Assembly (NCBI RefSeq): GCF_003290025.1 | Contig: NZ_QNHG01000004.1 | Location: forward strand, 480,058-544,057 | DNA length: 64,000 nt | Reading direction: 5' to 3' | From: Pseudogemmobacter bohemicus | Lineage (GTDB): Bacteria > Pseudomonadota > Alphaproteobacteria > Rhodobacterales > Rhodobacteraceae | Part shown: in pieces, positions 44,516-52,054 of the stretch | Numbering within the stretch: position 1 is the stretch's first letter | Layout of the letters: every line of letters begins with the position of its first letter | Notes under the pieces: generated by a model | Database searches by the model: none | The model's input: the letters and a program-made list of their open reading frames with translations, nothing else | What the model was told of the DNA's origin: nothing | Position numbers and translations under genes: made by a program

Positions 44516-44552
44516 TTCATCTGTCCCTTAAATATCCCCGCCGGAGGCTTCC
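44516..44552. repeat. Dispersed ATATTT/GACAGATGAA-type repeat
   Basis: TTCATCTGTCCCTTAAATAT then CCCCGCCGGAGGCTTCC, nearly the exact reverse complement of the left arm at 12461-12493 (35 bases, few differences). Confidence 0.7.
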
Positions 44553-44712
44553 ACGGCAAAACACAGGCGGCGGGCTCTGTCAGCAGGGCTATGTCCTTCT
44601 CCAAACGCGCTTTACCACCAGGCCGCGATCAGATAAGGGGCTGCGTCCCCGGATGATCCGGGGACAGGCTTTCCCTGAGCGATGATCAGGGCTGGGTAAC
44701 AGGAGAACCCCG

Positions 44713-45735
44713 ATGGGCTATAAGGTCGTCGTCGCGGGTGCCACGGGCAACGTGGGCCGCGAAATGCTGAACATCCTCGCTGAACGCGAGTTCCCGGTTG
44801 ATGAGATTGCCGTTCTGGCATCCCGGAAATCGCTGGGCACTGAAGTCAGCTTTGGCGACAAGACCCTGAAGACCAAGGATCTCGACACTTTCGATTTCAC
44901 CGGCTGGGATATGGCGCTGTTTGCCGTCGGCTCCGAGGCCACCAAAACCTACGCCCCGAAAGCGGCGGCGGCGGGCTGCGTGGTGATCGACAACTCGTCC
45001 TTGTATCGCTACGATCCCGATATCCCGCTGATCGTGCCGGAAGTGAATGCCGACGCCATCATGGGTTATGCGAAGAAGAACATCATCGCGAACCCGAATT
45101 GCTCGACCGCGCAGATGGTTGTCGCACTCAAGCCCCTGCATGACCGCGCGAAAATCAAGCGCGTGATCGTCTCGACCTATCAGTCGGTCTCGGGCGCCGG
45201 CAAAGAGGGCATGGATGAGCTGTGGGAGCAGACCAAGGCGGTCTACAACCCGGTCCATGAAGTGCCGCCCAGGAAATTCTCGAAGCAGATCGCCTTCAAC
45301 GTGATCCCGCATATCGACGTCTTCCTCGATGACGGCTCTACCAAGGAAGAGTGGAAGATGGTCGCCGAGACCAAGAAGATCCTCGATCCGAAAATCAAGC
45401 TGAACGCCACCTGCGTGCGGGTGCCGGTCTTTGTCGGCCATTCGGAAGCGATCAATATCGAATTCGAGGAGCCGCTCGACTGGCAGGAGGCCCAGGACAT
45501 CCTGCGCGAGGCCCCCGGCATCATGCTGGTCGATAAGCGCGAGCCAGGCGGCTATGTCACCCCGATTGAATCGGTCGGCGAATATGCGACCTATATCAGC
45601 CGCGTGCGTCAGGACCCGACCGTCGATAATGGCATCACGCTGTGGTGTGTCTCGGACAACCTGCGTAAGGGCGCGGCGCTCAACGCGGTGCAGATCGCCG
45701 AGACGCTGGGCAACCGGGTGCTGAAAAAGGGCTGA
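44713..45735 (+). CDS. asd: Aspartate-semialdehyde dehydrogenase
   Basis: A 340-residue NADP-dependent enzyme making aspartate semialdehyde for lysine/diaminopimelate, threonine and methionine synthesis. Nucleotide-binding VAGATGNVGREML at residues 7-19, the catalytic Cys130 in NPNCSTAQM, and the QSVSGAGKEGMDEL and CVRVPVFVGHSE segments are all present. AGGAG precedes the ATG by eight bases. Single gene closed by a strong terminator at 45764. Confidence 0.96.
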   Translation: MGYKVVVAGATGNVGREMLNILAEREFPVDEIAVLASRKSLGTEVSFGDKTLKTKDLDTFDFTGWDMALFAVGSEATKTYAPKAAAAGCVVIDNSSLYRYDPDIPLIVPEVNADAIMGYAKKNIIANPNCSTAQMVVALKPLHDRAKIKRVIVSTYQSVSGAGKEGMDELWEQTKAVYNPVHEVPPRKFSKQIAFNVIPHIDVFLDDGSTKEEWKMVAETKKILDPKIKLNATCVRVPVFVGHSEAINIEFEEPLDWQEAQDILREAPGIMLVDKREPGGYVTPIESVGEYATYISRVRQDPTVDNGITLWCVSDNLRKGAALNAVQIAETLGNRVLKKG

Positions 45736-45763
45736 CCCCAACTGCCTGAAACGAAAACGGAAA

Positions 45764-45798
45764 CGGCGCGGCAGATCCCTCTGCCGCGCCGCTTTCAT
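45764..45798 (+). terminator. Rho-independent terminator of asd
   Basis: An 11-bp stem (CGGCGCGGCAG / CTGCCGCGCCG) with a 6-base loop, followed by CTTTCATT. It lies between two convergent genes and may serve both directions. Confidence 0.8.
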
Positions 45799-45810
45799 TC
45801 CGGCATTCGG

Positions 45811-46092
45811 TCAGGCGCGCACGCCGCCTGAGACTTCGGCCAGCAGGCGCTCGGTCCGGGCTTCTTCCAGCTTGTTATAGACGCGCTCGGATTCTTCCTT
45901 GTCGCGCAGCGCCTTGGTCACGCCGACGGTGGAGCTGACCAGCATCAGCGCGGCCATGGCGTAAAAGCCCTTGGCGGCGAAACTGGCCTCCATGAAGTAG
46001 ATGCCGCCGGCCATCATCGCGGATGCCACCACGAAATTGACATAGCTGAACATGTTGAAGGCTTGCGAGGTGCGGATCGGTTGGTCGGTCAT
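45811..46092 (-). CDS. YiaA/B two-helix domain membrane protein
   Basis: A 93-residue protein with two hydrophobic helices (MFSYVNFVVASAMMAGGIYFMEAS and GFYAMAALMLVSSTVGVTKALRD), matching the YiaAB two-helix domain, and a charged cytoplasmic tail. Function of the family is unknown. It follows the PspA-like gene by 44 bases on the same strand and is likely in one transcript, placing it in an envelope-stress setting under the TetR-type control region. Confidence 0.85.
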   Translation of the reverse strand: MTDQPIRTSQAFNMFSYVNFVVASAMMAGGIYFMEASFAAKGFYAMAALMLVSSTVGVTKALRDKEESERVYNKLEEARTERLLAEVSGGVRA

Positions 46093-46136
46093 GGCGAATA
46101 CTCTCTGTTGAATAGGGGTTACAGGGAAATTTCAGG

Positions 46137-46814
46137 TCAGTGCTGGCGCGATCTCAGACGGGCCAGCACCGCCGCCGCATCGGTTTCCAGCGCCGGGCCG
46201 CAGCCGGCGGCGGCCATGCGGGCGCTGACGGCCTCGGCGCTCTGGCAGCTGGTCAGGGCGGAAAGCGAGGTCTCGCTGAACTCGGCCACCTGCTGGCGTT
46301 CCTGAAGCCGCGCCAGCGTCGCCTCGGCATCGTTCAGCGAAGAGGTCACACCGGTAGTCATCACGCCGCGCAGGCTCTGGCTTTTCGCCACCGCCGCCGC
46401 GATATGGCTGCCGCGATCCAGCTCACGCAAGCGGCGCTCGGCCTCGGCCAGGTGGTTTTGCAAGGTGGCGATCTCGGCCTGGTAAGAGTCGCGCGCGGCC
46501 TGCGTCGCGCGGCGCTCGGATTCGAGCCGGGCGATGGCGGCGGCGCCCTCGCCTGCCAGGTCCTCGCGGTCAATCGCCAGCGCGCCAAGGCAGCGGGTTT
46601 CCAGATCGGAAATCTGGCTGTCGATCCGCTGCAGGGTCTGCCTTTCACGGGCGGCATGCGCCATCACCAGCGCCAGCGAGCGCCGTGCCGATTGCACACC
46701 CGCCGCGCTGTCGCGGATCTGCTGGCGCAGGATGGAAAGCGCATTCGCATCCCTGACGCCCTGGGTCAGATCATGGCTGCGGCTCCGGCTCAGGGTAATC
46801 AGGGTCTTGAACAT
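46137..46814 (-). CDS. PspA/IM30-family membrane-stress protein
   Basis: A 225-residue, almost entirely helical protein. The start MFKTLITLSRSRSHDL is the membrane-binding amphipathic helix, followed by long coiled coils (ILRQQIRDSAAGVQSARRSLALVMAHAARERQTLQRIDSQISDLETRC and onward to about residue 150), the PspA/Vipp1 layout. Such proteins bind stressed membranes and assemble into rings. GGAG precedes the ATG at 46814. It is divergent from the TetR gene across three palindromes. No pspF or pspBC genes are nearby. Confidence 0.82.
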   Translation of the reverse strand: MFKTLITLSRSRSHDLTQGVRDANALSILRQQIRDSAAGVQSARRSLALVMAHAARERQTLQRIDSQISDLETRCLGALAIDREDLAGEGAAAIARLESERRATQAARDSYQAEIATLQNHLAEAERRLRELDRGSHIAAAVAKSQSLRGVMTTGVTSSLNDAEATLARLQERQQVAEFSETSLSALTSCQSAEAVSARMAAAGCGPALETDAAAVLARLRSRQH

Positions 46815-46830
46815 CTGTCTCTCCGTGATA

Positions 46831-46900
46831 TGAACGTTGTTCAAGAACACAGATAAGCACGGGCATGAACGTTGTTCAAGAATAAAATGAACAACGTTCA
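46831..46900. promoter_or_regulatory. Three palindromic operator copies in a divergent promoter
   Basis: TGAACGTTGTTCA occurs at 46831-46843 and 46866-46878, and its reverse complement TGAACAACGTTCA at 46888-46900. The core TGAAC-N3-GTTCA is a perfect 5-bp inverted repeat. Centres are 35 and 22 bases apart. They lie between the PspA-like and TetR genes, just before both starts, as expected for sites bound by the adjacent regulator. Confidence 0.8.
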
Positions 46901-46920
46901 CAGAAAAAACGGGGCGCGAT

Positions 46921-47517
46921 TTGACAGAGAGCCGTGAGACCCGCAAGGCAGAGCTGCGCGAGCGGCTGATCGAGGTGACCTCCGGCCAGATCGGCGCAAA
47001 GGGGCTGTTGCACCTGAAGGCGCGCGAGATCACCGCCGAGGCCGGCTGTGCGCTTGGCGCGCTATACACCGTCTTTGGCGACCTGGATGAGCTGGTTTTG
47101 CGGGTCAATGCGCGCACCCTCACCCGGCTGCGCCAGGCGCTTGAGCCGGTCGGCGCCGGAGAGGGGCCGGTGGCGCGGTTGCAGGCGCAGACCCGGGCCT
47201 ATATCGCCTTTGCCTCGGATCATCCGAAACACTGGGCGGCGCTGTTCGAATTCCAGCTGGCGCCGGAAAAACCGCTGCCCGACTGGATGCGCGCGGAACA
47301 GGAGGCATTGATGGCGCTGATCGCCGCGCCCCTGTCGCAGGTCTTCCCCGCGCTTGGAGAGGCGGCACTGATGATCCGGGTGCGCACCTTTTTCGGCGCG
47401 GTGCAGGGCGCGGTGCAGCTGGCGCTCCAGGACCGGTTCATTGCCGTGCCACGGGCAAAGCTGGATGCGGAAATGTCGGATCTGGTGCTGGCACTTTGCC
47501 GGGGTTTTCCGGCCTGA
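46921..47517 (+). CDS. TetR-family transcriptional regulator
   Basis: A 198-residue repressor-type protein. The N-terminal helix-turn-helix (RERLIEVTSGQIGAKGLLHLKAREITAEAGCALGALYTVFGDLDELVLRVN, residues 11-61) has the TetR layout, followed by an all-helical ligand domain with DHPKHWAALFEFQLAP. The start appears to be TTG at 46921; no better ATG precedes the HTH. The operator candidates sit 20-90 bases upstream, so autoregulation and control of the divergent PspA/YiaAB genes are likely. Effector unknown. Confidence 0.85.
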   Translation: MTESRETRKAELRERLIEVTSGQIGAKGLLHLKAREITAEAGCALGALYTVFGDLDELVLRVNARTLTRLRQALEPVGAGEGPVARLQAQTRAYIAFASDHPKHWAALFEFQLAPEKPLPDWMRAEQEALMALIAAPLSQVFPALGEAALMIRVRTFFGAVQGAVQLALQDRFIAVPRAKLDAEMSDLVLALCRGFPA

Positions 47518-47641
47518 ACACCCCTGGCCGGTCTGCCGACGCAGCCCGCCCGCCAATCCCTGGGCCGGGTTTTCCATTCTTGCCGCCACCCGGGGCACCG
47601 CATTAGCTTCGGCCAGAGTTCATCCTTTCCGGAGCAGTTCC

Positions 47642-49291
47642 ATGCGTGCCCTTCTTGCGGCCCTTCTGGCCACCACCGCCCTGCCCTCGCTGGGCCTGCC
47701 CGCCTTTGCCGATACGATCACGGCGACCAGCCAGATCACCTCGGTCACCGTCTATCCCCAGGGCGCAAAAGTCACCCGCGAGGTGCGTTTCGACAGCCCC
47801 TCGGCCGGCGCGCATGAATTGCTGATCGCCGATCTGCCGGCCGGCACCCAGGCCGGGCTGTTGCAACTGGCGGGGGCGGATGGGATCAGCACCGGCGCTT
47901 TCTCGCTGCGCGAAGACCGGCTGCCGCCGCGCTCCGACGATCTGACGCCCGAACAGCAAGCGGCAAAGGCCAATGTCGAGGCGGCCGAGTCTGCTATGCG
48001 CGCAGCCGTAGCCGCGGTCGAGACGGGCAATGCCCGGGTCCAGGCCGCCAATGCGCGGGCGGGTTATCTCGCCTCGATCAGCGGCCAGCCGCCCGAAGGC
48101 GCCACCGCCGAAACGCTGCGCGAAATCGCGAAGGTGATCGGCGATGAGACGCTTGCCGCCGCCGAAGAGGCCGCCGCCGCCCGCGCCGCTCTCTGGCCCG
48201 TGCAAAAGGCGCTGGAAGAGGCGCAAAAAGCCCTCGCCGAGGCCCAGGCCGCGCTGGCCGCGCTCCCCTCCCGCGATCAGGATTACACCACCCTCGCGGT
48301 CAGTTTCGAAACGGAAGCCGCCGGGCCGAAGACGATCACCGTCACCCATTATATCGACCAGGCCGGCTGGCGACCGGTTTACGATCTGTATCTGAGCCGC
48401 AAGGATGGCGCCGCCCTGACCATCGACCGCTCAGTTCTGGTCAGCCAGTTCAGCGGCGAGGACTGGAGCGGGGTCGCACTGACCCTCTCGTCCTCGCGCC
48501 CGTCTGAACAGGCGGCGCCCTCGGTGCTCTGGCCCTGGCAGCGCTGGATCGAAAAGGAGCAGCCGCCGGCAGTGGATATGGCAAGGGGCAGCGGCACAGC
48601 GGCGGAAATGGATATGCTGCCCTCCCCCACCACCGTGGCCGAAGCGGCGCCGATCAATGCCAATATGACCGTCGAGGGCGATACCGTGGTCTATCACTAT
48701 CCGCGCAAGGTCGATGTGGCGGATGGGGTGGAAGACCTGCGCCTTGGCCTTGACCAGTTGCAGGCCGAACCCGAGATCATCGCCGTCGCGGTGCCGTCGC
48801 GTGACCGCAGCGCCTTTGTGATGGCGGAATTCACCAATACGACCGGCGAGCCCCTGCTGCCCGGCGAGGCGCTTTTGTACCGCGAAGGCGTGTTGGTCGG
48901 CGGCACGCAACTGGGGCTGATCGCCGCCGGGACCGAGGCCGAAATCGCCTTTGGCGCGCTGGATTCCATCGTGCTGAGCCGCGATATGCCGCAGCGCGAT
49001 CAGGGGCAAAGCGGGGTCTTCACCACTTCGAACCAGTTGAACGAAACCGCGATCCTGCGCGTCGAGAATCGCGGCACGGATAGCTGGCCTTTGCGGGTGA
49101 TCGACCAGATTCCCTATTCCGAACAGCAGGATCTGACGGTTAAGACCGCGATCACGCCCGCGCCGAGCCTGACCGATATCGACGGCCAGCGCGGCATTAT
49201 CGGCTGGGAATTCGAGCTGGCGGCCGGCGGGAAAGAGGAAATCTCGCTGGGCTATACGCTCAGCTGGCCCGAGGGGATGGTCCTGCGCTGA
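47642..49291 (+). CDS. DUF4139 (MuiA-like) exported protein
   Basis: A 549-residue exported protein with a signal peptide ending near LPAFADT. The N-terminal DUF4140-like beta domain (SQITSVTVYPQGAKVTREVRFD) is followed by an Ala/Glu-rich coiled coil (about residues 105-215) and the DUF4139 domain beginning VTHYIDQAGWRPVYDLYLSR and including NQLNETAILRVENRG. The family was named after a mucoidy inhibitor, but its role is not established. The stop lies directly against the stop of the convergent mnmD gene. Confidence 0.85.
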   Translation: MRALLAALLATTALPSLGLPAFADTITATSQITSVTVYPQGAKVTREVRFDSPSAGAHELLIADLPAGTQAGLLQLAGADGISTGAFSLREDRLPPRSDDLTPEQQAAKANVEAAESAMRAAVAAVETGNARVQAANARAGYLASISGQPPEGATAETLREIAKVIGDETLAAAEEAAAARAALWPVQKALEEAQKALAEAQAALAALPSRDQDYTTLAVSFETEAAGPKTITVTHYIDQAGWRPVYDLYLSRKDGAALTIDRSVLVSQFSGEDWSGVALTLSSSRPSEQAAPSVLWPWQRWIEKEQPPAVDMARGSGTAAEMDMLPSPTTVAEAAPINANMTVEGDTVVYHYPRKVDVADGVEDLRLGLDQLQAEPEIIAVAVPSRDRSAFVMAEFTNTTGEPLLPGEALLYREGVLVGGTQLGLIAAGTEAEIAFGALDSIVLSRDMPQRDQGQSGVFTTSNQLNETAILRVENRGTDSWPLRVIDQIPYSEQQDLTVKTAITPAPSLTDIDGQRGIIGWEFELAAGGKEEISLGYTLSWPEGMVLR

Positions 49292-49975
49292 TCAGCGCAA
49301 CACACCCGCAGACATATGCCGCTTGCCCGCGAAACCGGGCAGGCGGCTGACCTCGAACCCTGCCCCGGCCAGCGCACGGCGCACATGGCCGGCTGCGGTG
49401 TAAGTGGCGAATGTGCCGCCCTTCGCGGTGTGATGGGCGACCTCTGCCATCAGTGTCTCGCCCCACATTTCGGGGTTTTTCGCCGGCGAGAACCCGTCGA
49501 GAAACCAGGCATCCGCCCGCCCTTCCCAGGCCGGCAAAGTGTCGCGCACATCGCCATGGATGATCTCGACCGTGATGCCGGCCAGGGGGAACCGGGTCTC
49601 GCCCGCGCGGATGGCCGCCAGAAGCGGGGCAGAGATCGCATCAGCCTCGGGGAAATGCGCCAGCGCCCGCGCCATATCGGCGGGCTGCATCGGGAAGGCC
49701 TCGAATGTGGTGTAATGCAGGCTCCCCTCGCCCTGCCAGGCCAGCGCGAGGGTCAGAAGGTTCAGCCCGGTGCCAAAACCCAGCTCGGCAATCCGGAACC
49801 CGTCCTGCAGCCGCGCAGGCAGGTCATTGCCGCGCAGGAAGACATGGCGCGTCTCCTCCAGCCCGCCTTTCAGGCTGAAATAGGGGTCGTCAAAGCGGGT
49901 GGCGACAGGTATCGCATCGTCAAGCCAGCTGAGGCTGGCGGGTTCGGGTCTGTCGGTCTCGGGTGTGTCGGGCAT
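49292..49975 (-). CDS. mnmD: MnmD/MnmC1-type tRNA wobble-uridine methyltransferase
   Basis: A 227-residue SAM-dependent methyltransferase that makes the last step to 5-methylaminomethyl-2-thiouridine at the wobble position of certain tRNAs. The SAM-binding motif is IAELGFGTGLNLLTLALAW (about residues 63-81), followed by TTFEAFPM, and the family signature DAWFLDGFSPAKNPEMW (about residues 150-167) is complete. The N-terminal FDDPYFSLKGGLEETRHVFL is also typical. It corresponds to the N-terminal half of E. coli MnmC. The FAD half is encoded separately and divergently 57 bases away. Confidence 0.9.
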   Translation of the reverse strand: MPDTPETDRPEPASLSWLDDAIPVATRFDDPYFSLKGGLEETRHVFLRGNDLPARLQDGFRIAELGFGTGLNLLTLALAWQGEGSLHYTTFEAFPMQPADMARALAHFPEADAISAPLLAAIRAGETRFPLAGITVEIIHGDVRDTLPAWEGRADAWFLDGFSPAKNPEMWGETLMAEVAHHTAKGGTFATYTAAGHVRRALAGAGFEVSRLPGFAGKRHMSAGVLR

Positions 49976-50032
49976 GGTTGCGCACCTCTGCTCACCTGGC
50001 GGGTTGATGTCCCATGCGGCAGCGGAGACAGG

Positions 50033-51076
50033 ATGGCAAGCGTCGATGTGACGGTCCGGGGCGCCGGGATCTTTGGGCTGAGTACGGCCTGGGCGCTCGT
50101 GAAGCGCGGGTTGCGGGTGCAGGTGATCGAGACGCGCAGGGTCGGGGCCGGCGCCTCGGGCGGGCTTGTCGGCGCATTGGCGCCACATGCGCCCGAGGTC
50201 TGGAATGCGATGAAGGCGCTGCAGCTCCGGAGCCTCCTGATGGCGGGCACCTGGTGGGACGAGGTGCATCAGGTTGGCGGGGTCGATCCGCTTTACCTGC
50301 GCGCGGGCCGGTTGCAGCCGGTCGCCGATGCGGCGGCGCTGGACCTTGCGCGGGCGCGCGAAACGGCGGCGCGGCAGGTGTGGCAGGGCGCGGCGGAATG
50401 GCTGGTTATCCCGGCCACGGGTGCGGACTGGGAGCCGGTCTCGCCCGCAGGCTGGCTGATCCGGGATACGCTGACGGCGCGGATTTCTCCTCGCCGGGCG
50501 CTCGCTTCGCTCGCGGCGGCGCTGCGCGCGAAAGGGGTCGGGATCATCATCGGCGAGGGTGAGGAACACGGGCTGGTGGTGCATGCCACGGGGTATGAGG
50601 GGCTGGCCACGCTTTCCGCCGCAATCGGGCGCAAGATCGGGGCCGGGGTGAAGGGCCAGGCCCTTTTGCTGCGCCATGATGCACAGGACGCGCCGCAGAT
50701 CTACGCGCCTGGGCTGCATATCGTTGCGCATGGCGATGGAACGGTTGCCATCGGGTCCACCAGTGAAACCGTCTGGCAAGAGCCGGGCCCGGACGCGCAG
50801 GCGGAGGATCTGCTGGCCCGGGCACGCGCGCAACTGCCGGTGCTGGAACGCGCGGAAGTGCTGGAACGCTGGGCCGGGATCCGCCCGCGCGCGAAAAGCC
50901 GGGCGCCGATGATTGGCGCCTGGCCAGAGCGGCCCGGTCATTTCATCGCGAATGGCGGGTTCAAAACCGGCTTCGGCATGGCGCCGCTCTGCTCTGAGAT
51001 GCTTGCCTCACACATGGTCGAAGGACGGGACGAAATCCCACCGACATTTCTGCCGGAAACCGTGCTGAAGGGGTAA
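50033..51076 (+). CDS. MnmC2-like FAD-dependent oxidoreductase
   Basis: A 347-residue DAO-family flavoenzyme. The dinucleotide fold is at the start (VTVRGAGIFGLSTAWALVKRGLRVQVIE, residues 5-33), and the C-terminal GxRPRxxSRAPxIG-like block (WAGIRPRAKSRAPMIGAW) with NGGFKTGFGMAP completes the FAD site. This is the architecture of the C-terminal half of MnmC, which removes the carboxymethyl group from cmnm5U. Its position beside mnmD supports that role, though other amino-acid oxidase activities are possible. GGAG precedes the ATG. Confidence 0.75.
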   Translation: MASVDVTVRGAGIFGLSTAWALVKRGLRVQVIETRRVGAGASGGLVGALAPHAPEVWNAMKALQLRSLLMAGTWWDEVHQVGGVDPLYLRAGRLQPVADAAALDLARARETAARQVWQGAAEWLVIPATGADWEPVSPAGWLIRDTLTARISPRRALASLAAALRAKGVGIIIGEGEEHGLVVHATGYEGLATLSAAIGRKIGAGVKGQALLLRHDAQDAPQIYAPGLHIVAHGDGTVAIGSTSETVWQEPGPDAQAEDLLARARAQLPVLERAEVLERWAGIRPRAKSRAPMIGAWPERPGHFIANGGFKTGFGMAPLCSEMLASHMVEGRDEIPPTFLPETVLKG

Positions 51077-51319
51077 CCGCCCCTGCGCCGCCCCCCGAAG
51101 CTCACCCCATTGAGCCGCAACCTGCACCAAACGGGTTTCTCGAATGAAATCATATTTTCAGCGCCTTGATGGAAATTATTGCAGCGCGACGGGTCAGAGG
51201 ACCGGCTCTCTCCCCCTATTGATCTTATGTTGCAGGCACAGGACCCGGAACCCGATGGATGCCCCGCTTGCTTTGCAGCCAATGTGATACAGGGACGGCT
51301 CTGCCGGATTGTTAAGAAG

Positions 51320-51540
51320 GCCAGGCGGATGAGCCGTTTGATCAGGGATGCGACCCTCGGGCGCTTCCACCAGGACTGCCACAACCTGTGGCGGACCACC
51401 TCGGCGACGGCAGGACTGCCTGCAGCTATGCGCGCCGTATGAAAAGCCTCACTGGCCCCACGCCCGTTGAATATATCTGCAAAATCCGGGCTTCAGATCC
51501 GGACAGCCTCCTCCGAAACCCGACCCACCAGGGCCGGGAC
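51320..51540 (+). pseudogene. IS481/IS3-like transposase C-terminal remnant
   Basis: The plus strand reads RMSRLIRDATLGRFHQDCHNLW, then after a frame change YARRMKSLTGPTPVEYICKIRASDPDSLLRNPTHQ. This resembles the end of IS481-type transposases (RTIKDATVKRFHYDSH...FARRLKTLKGLTPYEFICKxWTSEPDRF...NPxHQ). Only the last part of the gene survives and both IS ends are unrecognisable. Confidence 0.65.
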
Positions 51541-52054
51541 CGCACAACCAGGACCCTGGGCCGAAAGGTCAGCCCCCGGGAGCAATGGCAGCAGCAAGAC
51601 CCTTTCGCGGCGCCGGATCACCGGCCGGCTGGCCCGGGATCGGGGGGCATACCCGGGGGGCGCGTGGATCCTGCTGTTCCCTCCGCTTTTGCTCAGAACC
51701 CCTGGCTGCCGGACCCGGGCCAGAACCTGCATGAGGCGCTGTTGCGACAGCCCCCCGGTGCTGGCCTGTGCTGTACCCCCTGCCCGGTTCGGCTTTCGCA
51801 CCGGTGAGATGCTGCGCGCGGCGGGCCGGCAAAACTGCTTCTGTCCCCCGGGCAGTACGCCCCCTCGCCTGATGACGGGCCAGCCACCGCGAAGATACCG
51901 CCCCTGAAGGCCGCCTGGCCGTTACGACAGCGCATAACTTATCGTCAGCCAGGACAAGCCTGTCCCTCAAGCCCTCGCCCCATGCAGGACAATGCCTTCC
52001 GGGGTGAGGCCGGGCCTTTTACGGCCTGGGAAGTCACTATAGGGGAGCCGCGTC
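51541..52054. other. Stretch without recognised gene after the transposase remnant
   Basis: The minus strand contains fragments such as AVVTARRPSGAVSSRWLAR and LSQQRLMQVLARVRQPGVLSKSG in different frames, which could be the remains of a helix-turn-helix gene, but the resemblance is too weak to name. No intact gene is seen. Confidence 0.3.

Larger units (their letters stand above)
43913..44712. other. Intergenic stretch with repeats, upstream of asd
   Basis: About 800 bases without a recognised gene. It holds a third copy of part of the IS5-insert sequence (44359-44399), a dispersed repeat (44516-44552) and, at 44645-44665, a perfect 9-bp inverted repeat (GTCCCCGGA/TCCGGGGAC with a 3-base loop) 47 bases before asd. 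Small open frames show no family resemblance. Confidence 0.5.

Noticed and set aside
49976-50941. N-terminal extension of the mnmD frame
   Set aside because: This region is antisense to the FAD oxidoreductase gene; the true start at 49975 gives the family length.
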